Below are positions 5,873-9,709 of a DNA stretch of 9,709 nucleotides, piece by piece (positions within the stretch are counted from its first letter, which is position 1; the number at the start of each line of letters is the position of its first letter). The stretch comes from CAZNKO01 sp964573855 (lineage in GTDB: Bacteria; Patescibacteriota; Patescibacteriia; UBA9934; GWF2-40-263). Location: contig CAZNKO010000031.1 of assembly GCA_964573855.1 (NCBI GenBank), positions 1 through 9,709 of the forward strand, read 5' to 3'. The position numbers and the translations under genes were made by a program. The notes under the pieces were generated by a model. That model was given only the letters and a program-made list of their open reading frames with translations. It was not told where the DNA came from and ran no database searches.

Positions 5873-6660
5873 TGGCAACGAGCGAGGGTACGGTGACGAG
5901 CAACGAAAGGCCGTCGAGGAGTGTCGTCGCGGTCTACACAGGGCCGCATCACGGAGTCGAGGAGGAAACCGGGGACATCATCATCTGCAAGACGCCGGAG
6001 GAGTGTGAGGAGCGCGATCGGTCGCGTTGCCTCAAGCGAATCAGGCGCGGTCTCGAGCGGGCGCTGTTCTACAAGGCGTACAGGATCAAGGTTCCCCTCA
6101 TCGTCTGCGGAGACGGTAATTGGGGGGACGACGTCTGCGAATTCGTGCGGCTGGCCTACACGGCCGGCATCGAACAGGTTTACGGCTTTGCCTTCATGGA
6201 CGGGCGGGAGCCGGGAACCACGAAGGAGGACGCGATCGGGCTTGCGAAGCTTCTCCGTGATCGTCCAGAGCTGCAGACGGTTGACTTCGTGGAGCTCGTG
6301 ACGGACGAGAAGCACGGTCGGCGCGCGAAGATCATCACGAAGGGGGAGCTCACGCGTCTTCTGCCTTGGCGTGAGATCAGCGTCAAGCGCCAGCTGGTGC
6401 TCGATGGGATCCAGTTTACGAAGAAGATGGTCCGCAACGAGCGTAAGGGGACCCGCGACTACATCGCTGAGCGCTACCAGCGTCAGCCGTGGAAGGACGC
6501 GGTCGGAAAGCCTGCCTGCAAGAGGCCGGACGGACCCCCGCCCGACTTCATTCCGGTGTCGGTGAGGCTCGACCGGATCTTCGACAGGATGCAGGAGATG
6601 TCTCATCCGCTGCTGCCGGAGGTAGCGCCGGCTCCGTCGCTCGCGGCCGCCGCGTTCTAG
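5872..6660 (+). CDS. DUF218/YdcF-like protein
   Basis: Hypothetical 262-aa protein with a likely DUF218 (YdcF/SanA-like) core. The family order is visible: an N-terminal strand (SVVAVYTG, 17-24), an Arg-rich helix RCLKRIRRGLERALFYKAY (52-70), strand LIVCGDGN (76-83) in place of the usual SGG, REPGTTKEDAIGLAKLL (112-128) resembling the NT.ENA motif, and LVTDEKHGRRAKI (142-154) resembling the VT..H..RA motif. There is no signal peptide or membrane segment, so it is probably cytosolic, unlike SanA. The family's reaction is not well defined and I do not assign one. The start is GTG, chosen for the AGGAGG four bases upstream. The Ala-rich tail ends in a TAG that runs into a repeat and terminator module. 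It is GC-rich (35 of 60 in 6241-6300). Confidence 0.6.
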   Translation: MATSEGTVTSNERPSRSVVAVYTGPHHGVEEETGDIIICKTPEECEERDRSRCLKRIRRGLERALFYKAYRIKVPLIVCGDGNWGDDVCEFVRLAYTAGIEQVYGFAFMDGREPGTTKEDAIGLAKLLRDRPELQTVDFVELVTDEKHGRRAKIITKGELTRLLPWREISVKRQLVLDGIQFTKKMVRNERKGTRDYIAERYQRQPWKDAVGKPACKRPDGPPPDFIPVSVRLDRIFDRMQEMSHPLLPEVAPAPSLAAAAF

Positions 6661-6687
6661 CGCAACCGCGCAACGTACTTCGCCCCG
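6661..6687 (+). repeat. 27-nt post-stop repeat, copy 1
   Basis: The 27 bases directly after the DUF218-like stop codon (beginning CGCAACCGCGCAACG and ending TTCGCCCCG) recur exactly at 8746-8772, again directly after a stop codon. The last bases form the 5' arm of a terminator hairpin. Shared 3' flanks behind two unrelated proteins suggest a common cassette or a copied terminator. Confidence 0.9.
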
Positions 6688-6714
6688 ACTCGAGAGAGGA
6701 GGGGCTTTTCTTTG
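6682..6714 (+). terminator. Rho-independent terminator after the DUF218-like gene
   Basis: GCCCC (6682-6686) pairs with GGGGC (6701-6705); an inner CTC/GAG stem (6689-6691, 6696-6698) is possible. It is followed by TTTTCTTTG. Bases 6681-6705 match the reverse complement of 8767-8791 at 23 of 25 positions, so the hairpin is inverted relative to copy 2. The next gene starts two bases after this U-rich tail. Confidence 0.75.
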
Positions 6715-6715
6715 T

Positions 6716-8092
6716 ATGGATGTTTATCAAAAAAATATTCGTCTGCTCGTGAGCCGATATTTTACTCCGGCGAGTTATAATAAACACGACCCCAGTGCGT
6801 CTATCGGCCAGTCGGTACGTTGGTTGTATTCTCATTTCGACCGTCCCATTATTGTCGGAATTGCCGGGCCATCAGGAGCTGGGAAAACTTTTCTTACACG
6901 GCGTCTCAAGAGGGAGTTGGGCGGTTCTTGTCTTTTGCTCAATCAAGACCGTTATTTTAAACGCGATTATAAACAACTCGGCGTTTCCGGGCATCATCCG
7001 ACCGCCAGAAACAGAGCACAGATGCGGGACGGCATCAGTCAGTGGAGACGATACGCGTACCTTTTTTGCTATTCCAACAGCGCCTTTCTTTTTCCGTCCG
7101 TCAGGAATCTATATAATTTTCGCATTGCCGTGGCCACGAGTGATTTAAAGACGCTGATCGAACGTCGTCGTCGATGTTTCTTCCAGAAACAAACCACATC
7201 GTTTCTTCGGCATTTTCGAACGAAAACCCTCAAGGATATTATCCGGTATACACTACCATCGCTTCGGTTTGCCCACATTTTGTATTTGACCGACACGCAG
7301 CAGCTCTTTATCCATCGAAAATTTCTCCAGACCCTTTTTGGACAAGAGATTTTTTATCGTTTAAGTCTGGATCAGGACGGATGGAATGTTCTTTGGAAAA
7401 AGGACGAGGATCGTTTTACAGAAAATCCATCCACGCTTTGTCGGATGGCGCTTACATGGAGAAATTGGCAAGGACGGCGCATTATAGAACTTGGGGCTGG
7501 GGCTACGGGCCGGGATGCCGTGGAATTTATCAATGCAGGGGCACGATATGTCGGAATCGAAATAAGTTCTTTTGCGGCCCGACGGCTTGCCGAGAATATC
7601 CGCCGGGAGACCGGACAAAGGCCGAAAGTTGTTTCTTGGTCCTCCAGAGCCCGATTTTTTCATTCATGGCGGGCAGAGAAACGTCCTTTAATCCTCGTCG
7701 GCGACTTTGCCGAGGCGCTTCCGTTTTTTGGCCGTTGCGATCTTGTTTTTTCTTACTCCTCTCTTCATTATTTTCCTCCCGTTGTTTTACAACGGACGCT
7801 GAAGAATGTTCGTCGCATTTCTTCTCATTTTGCCGTGGCGGTAAAAACGACGTCAGATCGATTAGCCCATCAAGGCGACCGTCTTCCTCTTCCGGGAGGC
7901 GGCCGTATTTACGAGAATGACACGCACCGGCAGGTCAGATTTTTCTTTCTTTCTGAACGGTTCAAAAATATCGTAAAGAAAAGCGATTTTCGCGTCGTTC
8001 GTATTCACGTCGGAGCGGAGGAATTTGACGCCGCCAAACCTTCAAAAGGTCGTCAGTCGCCGTTTATCAACATTCTTGCCCAAAGGAGATGA
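6716..8092 (+). CDS. P-loop kinase-like / SAM-dependent methyltransferase fusion
   Basis: An unusual 458-aa two-part protein. The N-terminal part (about 43-200) begins with a Walker A site GIAGPSGAGKT (48-58) and LLLNQDRYFKRDY (74-86), as in uridine-kinase/phosphoribulokinase-type P-loop enzymes. The following segment is shorter than in uridine kinases and its nucleoside-binding motifs are not recognisable. The C-terminal part (about 240-440) is a class I methyltransferase: motif I IIELGAGATGRD (256-267), acidic GIEIS (280-284; E282), and CDLVFSYSSLHYF (341-353). The substrate is unknown. It is Arg-rich, and AT-richer than both neighbours at its 5' end (22 of 60 G+C in 6721-6780). There is no Shine-Dalgarno site, and its ATG abuts the preceding terminator, so the true start or promoter is uncertain. 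Its last codons contain the ribosome-binding site of the HAD gene. Confidence 0.75.
   Translation: MDVYQKNIRLLVSRYFTPASYNKHDPSASIGQSVRWLYSHFDRPIIVGIAGPSGAGKTFLTRRLKRELGGSCLLLNQDRYFKRDYKQLGVSGHHPTARNRAQMRDGISQWRRYAYLFCYSNSAFLFPSVRNLYNFRIAVATSDLKTLIERRRRCFFQKQTTSFLRHFRTKTLKDIIRYTLPSLRFAHILYLTDTQQLFIHRKFLQTLFGQEIFYRLSLDQDGWNVLWKKDEDRFTENPSTLCRMALTWRNWQGRRIIELGAGATGRDAVEFINAGARYVGIEISSFAARRLAENIRRETGQRPKVVSWSSRARFFHSWRAEKRPLILVGDFAEALPFFGRCDLVFSYSSLHYFPPVVLQRTLKNVRRISSHFAVAVKTTSDRLAHQGDRLPLPGGGRIYENDTHRQVRFFFLSERFKNIVKKSDFRVVRIHVGAEEFDAAKPSKGRQSPFINILAQRR
8083..8088 (+). promoter_or_regulatory. Shine-Dalgarno site deciding the HAD gene start
   Basis: AAGGAG at 8083-8088 lies six bases before the ATG at 8095. 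This favours 8095 over the in-frame ATG at 8089, which would touch the site. It sits within the final codons of the upstream gene (stop TGA 8090-8092), so the two genes are probably translationally coupled. Confidence 0.7.
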
Positions 8093-8094
8093 CC

Positions 8095-8745
8095 ATGGAA
8101 CAAGTGGATTTTTGGGATCTGGATCATACGCTCCTCAACACGGAGCGGAAGCTGTTTGGCCCGGTGCTGGATGGCCTCGCAAAAAAGGTCGGCCGCGAGC
8201 GCCGGTTCGTCGATCAGATGTTCGATCAGGCCAACCAGACCACGTTCACGTTCGCGTTCTTTTTTGAGCTCATCGGCGTGTCGGCCGGAGAGCGGGAGAA
8301 GCTCGAGGAGGAGATCCGGTCCCATGTCGCCCTGAAGGCGGAGTCGTGCCTGTATCCCGGCATCGTGGATCTGCTCGAGGAGCGCAAGCGAGTGGCGCAG
8401 CAGGTGCTCGTGACCGGCGGGAACGTCACCTACCAAGAGTGGAAGTTCTCGACGCTCAAGGTCCTGCACGGGATCTTCGCGCCGGAAGACCGCCACTTTG
8501 TCCCGCTGAATGGGTCGAAAGGAGCCCGCGTGGCGCAGTACCATAGCAGAGCGCGCGGACGTTTCATCGACGACAGCGCGCGGTGGCACAAGGAGGTTGC
8601 CGGAGTCGTGTCAGGCCTCGAGCATATCCGCCCCATCTGGCCGGACACGCTCGGTGCCGAGGATCACCCCGACGACGGCCGTCTCTGGCAGACGGCCAGG
8701 AGTGCGGAAGAACTCCGCGTCCTTCTCGACGCCGACGCACTCTAA
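8095..8745 (+). CDS. HAD-superfamily hydrolase (phosphatase-like)
   Basis: A 216-aa haloacid-dehalogenase-fold enzyme, probably a Mg2+-dependent phosphatase acting in the cytosol. Motif I is DFWDLDHTLL (nucleophile D8, acid/base D10). A helical cap covers about 15-85. Motif II is VLVTGGN (T107). A Lys in NGSKGARV (K142) is a candidate for motif III. Motif IV is FIDDSARW (D159, D160). All four catalytic elements appear, so it should be active. The substrate cannot be inferred. The start at 8095 follows a good AAGGAG site and gives MEQVDFWDLD. It overlaps no gene but begins two bases after the stop of the kinase-methyltransferase. It is strongly GC-rich (41 of 60 in 8281-8340). The stop is directly followed by the second copy of the 27-nt repeat and terminator. 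Confidence 0.88.
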   Translation: MEQVDFWDLDHTLLNTERKLFGPVLDGLAKKVGRERRFVDQMFDQANQTTFTFAFFFELIGVSAGEREKLEEEIRSHVALKAESCLYPGIVDLLEERKRVAQQVLVTGGNVTYQEWKFSTLKVLHGIFAPEDRHFVPLNGSKGARVAQYHSRARGRFIDDSARWHKEVAGVVSGLEHIRPIWPDTLGAEDHPDDGRLWQTARSAEELRVLLDADAL

Positions 8746-8772
8746 CGCAACCGCGCAACGTACTTCGCCCCG
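8746..8772 (+). repeat. 27-nt post-stop repeat, copy 2
   Basis: Identical over 27 bases to 6661-6687 and in the same orientation and position relative to a stop codon (TAA 8743-8745). It runs into the HAD gene terminator. Confidence 0.9.
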
Positions 8773-8801
8773 TCTCTCTCGAGTCGGGGCGCTTTTTTCT
8801 T
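8766..8801 (+). terminator. Strong rho-independent terminator after the HAD gene
   Basis: CGCCCCG (8766-8772) pairs perfectly with CGGGGCG (8785-8791), with an inner CTC/GAG stem (8774-8776, 8781-8783) around a TCTC loop, followed by CTTTTTTCTTT. It is a better terminator than the inverted copy at 6682-6714. Confidence 0.88.
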
Positions 8802-8811
8802 TCGAAGCTTT

Positions 8812-8841
8812 TCCGCCAAAGGCGGATCAGCCTCTGGCTGA
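8812..8841. repeat. Two tandem 15-nt mini-hairpins
   Basis: TCCGCC-AAA-GGCGGA (8812-8826) is directly followed by TCAGCC-TCT-GGCTGA (8827-8841): two perfect 6-bp stems with 3-nt loops, back to back. They lie between the convergent HAD gene and the minus-strand gene. The first hairpin shares its GCCAAAGGC core with the insert at 9326-9340. Confidence 0.85.
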
Positions 8842-8853
8842 AGCGTAGGCGGG

Positions 8854-9258
8854 TTATTGCCAAAGAGAACTCAACCAGCCGCGTTTAGGTTTTGGTTCTT
8901 CCGGCGGTGGGGAAGGGGGAGATGATTTTAGCTGATCGGCAAAGGCGATGAGGCGCGCCATTTCGCGTTCCACGAGCGGCCCGTCGTATTCACCGCCGTG
9001 GGCACGGCTGCCGTCATAACTCGCCTGTTTCTGGTCCAAATGCAAATTGATCTGCACGCTGCCATTTTTGTCCTCGATGTACGCATGAAACCGTGGATAG
9101 GTTCCTCCACCGAGGCGCTTTGTGTAGCTCAATTGTCCCTCACGGCCCATGTGCTCGCCATAGCCAGCCTGCCGCAGGAGATTTCTCGCGTTATCAGGCA
9201 AAGGACCTCGGATCATATGTTGCATAACGTGCTTCAGTGTACTATGATTTTGCCACAT
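8854..9258 (-). CDS. Conserved hypothetical protein, 134 aa
   Basis: Function unknown. The protein starts MWQNHSTLKHVMQHMIRGPL. It has a compact core with alternating charged and hydrophobic segments: RNLLRQAGYGE, YPRFHAYIED, VQINLHLDQKQ, a His/Gly-rich HGGEYDGPLVE turn, and a C-terminal helix AFADQL. The tail (PPSPPPEEPKPKRGW) is a proline/lysine-rich linker ending in an aromatic patch. The NLHLDQK and GGEYDG words feel familiar from small conserved proteins of Patescibacteria, but that is memory, not a search. I chose the start at 9258 because AGAGG lies about six bases upstream and because a longer frame would run through the tRNA remnant. There is no signal peptide or membrane segment. 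Its promoter must lie in the tRNA remnant or the GIY-YIG region. Confidence 0.72.
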   Translation of the reverse strand: MWQNHSTLKHVMQHMIRGPLPDNARNLLRQAGYGEHMGREGQLSYTKRLGGGTYPRFHAYIEDKNGSVQINLHLDQKQASYDGSRAHGGEYDGPLVEREMARLIAFADQLKSSPPSPPPEEPKPKRGWLSSLWQ

Positions 9259-9270
9259 TTGAAACCTCTT

Positions 9271-9350
9271 GGTGGGATGGCCGAGCGGCTTAAGGCACAT
9301 GCTTGGCCACCGCCTTCGGCGGGGTCCCGCCAAAGGCGGGAAAAGCATGC
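9271..9350 (+). pseudogene. Broken tRNA-Ser (GGA-type) 5' half with anticodon-loop insertion
   Basis: GGTGGGA acceptor strand (9271-9277), TG, D-arm GCC...GGC (9280-9296), A26, anticodon stem CATGC (9298-9302) and loop TTGG (9303-9306). A 35-nt insert (9307-9341) follows, then AAA and the closing stem GCATG (9345-9349). Without the insert the anticodon arm equals that of the intact tRNA-Ser at 9597. The variable arm, T-arm and 3' acceptor strand are missing, and no TCCCACC partner was found before 9597. It is probably non-functional as a tRNA. Confidence 0.8.
9307..9341 (+). repeat. 35-nt double-hairpin insert in the anticodon loop
   Basis: Two stems: CCGCC-TTC-GGCGG (9310-9322) and CCCGCC-AAA-GGCGGG (9326-9340). 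The middle arms can also pair with each other (GGCGGG-GT-CCCGCC). It resembles the tandem mini-hairpins at 8812-8841, pointing to a dispersed small repeat. Confidence 0.8.
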
Positions 9351-9356
9351 ACGTGT

Positions 9357-9611
9357 ATGGTATATTTCGTCTACATTATTCAAAGTGAAAAAACGGAACG
9401 GTTCTACGTACGCGTCACGTCTGATTTAGTACAGCGCCTCCGACATCATAACAGCGGCGCAAATCGGTCTACGAAAAAACAGGGTCCGTGGAAACTCGTG
9501 TATCAAGAGTCGTTTTCTGATAAGTCATCGGCGTGGTTACGTGAACGACAAATTAAAAGCTACAAAGGGGGTGAGGCATTCAAAAAATTGATTCACGGAG
9601 AGGTCGCATAG
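9357..9611 (+). CDS. Small GIY-YIG (URI) nuclease domain protein
   Basis: An 84-aa stand-alone GIY-YIG domain, the size of YhbQ-type proteins. Landmarks: YFVYIIQS (3-10; Y6), FYVRVTSDL (16-24; Y17), R27 in VQRLRHHNSG, WKLVYQESF (45-53) and the metal-binding Glu E63 in WLRERQIKSYK. The catalytic Tyr, Arg and Glu are kept, but the Gly of the YIG motif is Arg19. Members of this fold cut DNA and include homing enzymes; a mobile role here is inference from its place between two tRNA-Ser sequences. I chose the ATG at 9357 because the protein then begins MVYFVYI, as relatives do; a longer reading frame to 9303 would translate the hairpin insert. The Shine-Dalgarno site is weak. The stop codon (9609-9611) lies inside the D-loop of the downstream tRNA. 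Confidence 0.85.
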   Translation: MVYFVYIIQSEKTERFYVRVTSDLVQRLRHHNSGANRSTKKQGPWKLVYQESFSDKSSAWLRERQIKSYKGGEAFKKLIHGEVA

Positions 9612-9684
9612 TGGCCTAGTGCACATGCTTGGAAAGCATGCAACCCGCAAGGGTTCGAGGGTTCGAATCCCTCCCTCTCCGCCA
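9597..9684 (+). tRNA. tRNA-Ser(GGA)
   Basis: Complete class II cloverleaf. Acceptor GGAGAGG (9597-9603) pairs perfectly with CCTCTCC (9674-9680). D-stem GCA/TGC (9606-9608, 9620-9622), anticodon stem CATGC/GCATG (9624-9628, 9636-9640), loop TTGGAAA with anticodon GGA (9631-9633), a long variable arm (from 9641), T-arm GAGGG/CCCTC around TTCGAAT, discriminator G9681 and encoded CCA (9682-9684). It reads UCC/UCU serine codons. Its first 15 bases overlap the end of the GIY-YIG gene. Confidence 0.96.
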
Positions 9685-9709
9685 AAATTGAAAATCGGAA
9701 TTGGAAGCC

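Noticed and set aside
5833..6606. 257-codon open frame on the minus strand within the DUF218-like gene
   Set aside because: The plus-strand frame has a strong Shine-Dalgarno site, a terminator and family motifs; GC-rich DNA gives long chance antisense frames.
7174..7920. 248-codon frame on + inside the kinase-methyltransferase gene
   Set aside because: Cys/Ser/Arg-rich out-of-frame translation without motifs; the methyltransferase motifs lie in the other frame.
6661..8772. Integron gene cassettes with attC sites
   Set aside because: The repeated 27-mer plus hairpin lacks recognisable attC core boxes, ends in U-tracts typical of terminators, and no integrase is present in the window.
9259..9348. 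Longer N-terminus for the minus-strand hypothetical gene (start at 9348)
   Set aside because: The extra 30 residues would be encoded by the antisense of the tRNA remnant and hairpin insert; the ATG at 9258 has its own ribosome-binding site.
8998..9429. 143-codon + frame opposite the minus-strand hypothetical gene
   Set aside because: It would translate the tRNA remnant and hairpin insert; the minus-strand gene has a Shine-Dalgarno site and a plausible compact fold.
9307..9632. Group I intron with a GIY-YIG homing endonuclease
   Set aside because: About 326 nt, almost all taken up by the gene and the small hairpins, leaving no room for a group I catalytic core; none was visible.
9271..9684. 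An intron-containing tRNA-Ser with 5' exon 9271-9306 and 3' exon 9633-9684
   Set aside because: The 5' GGTGGGA strand pairs poorly with CCTCTCC (mismatches at two positions and one wobble), while the GGAGAGG directly in front of the 3' part pairs perfectly. Two separate tRNA sequences explain it better.
1..9709. CRISPR array
   Set aside because: No regularly spaced direct repeats with unique spacers; the only exact long repeat occurs twice, 2 kb apart.

Overview
This window looks like part of a chromosome from an uncultured Patescibacteria (Candidate Phyla Radiation) bacterium of the Parcubacteria type. That placement is an inference. It rests on a compact housekeeping block (ligA, gatC, gatA, lgt) with short spacers filled by different small palindromes, weak or missing Shine-Dalgarno sites on several genes, a divergent Lgt, a TrmB-type regulator, and the small GGCGG-type hairpins that I associate with these genomes. 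The standard code (TAA, TAG and TGA as stops) fits every gene.

Layout. 1-4907: NAD+-dependent DNA ligase ligA, then gatC and gatA (two subunits of the Asp/Glu-tRNA amidotransferase; gatB is not here) and lgt (lipoprotein diacylglyceryl transferase), all on +. Each junction carries a different repeat: a GTGAC/GTCAC dyad (2212-2258), a GTCATCCTGAG inverted repeat (2578-2641) and four TAGAARG heptamers (4098-4125). ligA itself carries two C/G-rich palindromes inserted in frame. 4901-5754: a TrmB-family regulator whose start codon sits in one arm of a 15-bp inverted repeat; the other arm covers the lgt stop. 5755-8800: an accessory segment with a GC-rich DUF218/YdcF-like gene, an AT-richer gene joining a uridine-kinase-like P-loop domain to a SAM methyltransferase, and a GC-rich HAD phosphatase. 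The first and last genes both end in the same 27-nt repeat followed by a terminator hairpin, and that hairpin is inverted between the two copies. 8812-9258: two tandem mini-hairpins and a minus-strand conserved hypothetical gene. 9271-9684: a broken tRNA-Ser 5' half with a double-hairpin insert exactly in its anticodon loop, a small GIY-YIG nuclease gene, and an intact tRNA-Ser(GGA) whose D-loop contains the nuclease stop codon.

The first block is informational and cell-envelope housekeeping. The right half is a patchwork assembled with repeats, hairpins and a tRNA locus. The points most worth following are the in-frame palindromes in ligA, the flipped terminator hairpin, the inverted repeat spanning lgt and trmB, the kinase-methyltransferase fusion, and the tRNA-Ser/GIY-YIG arrangement.
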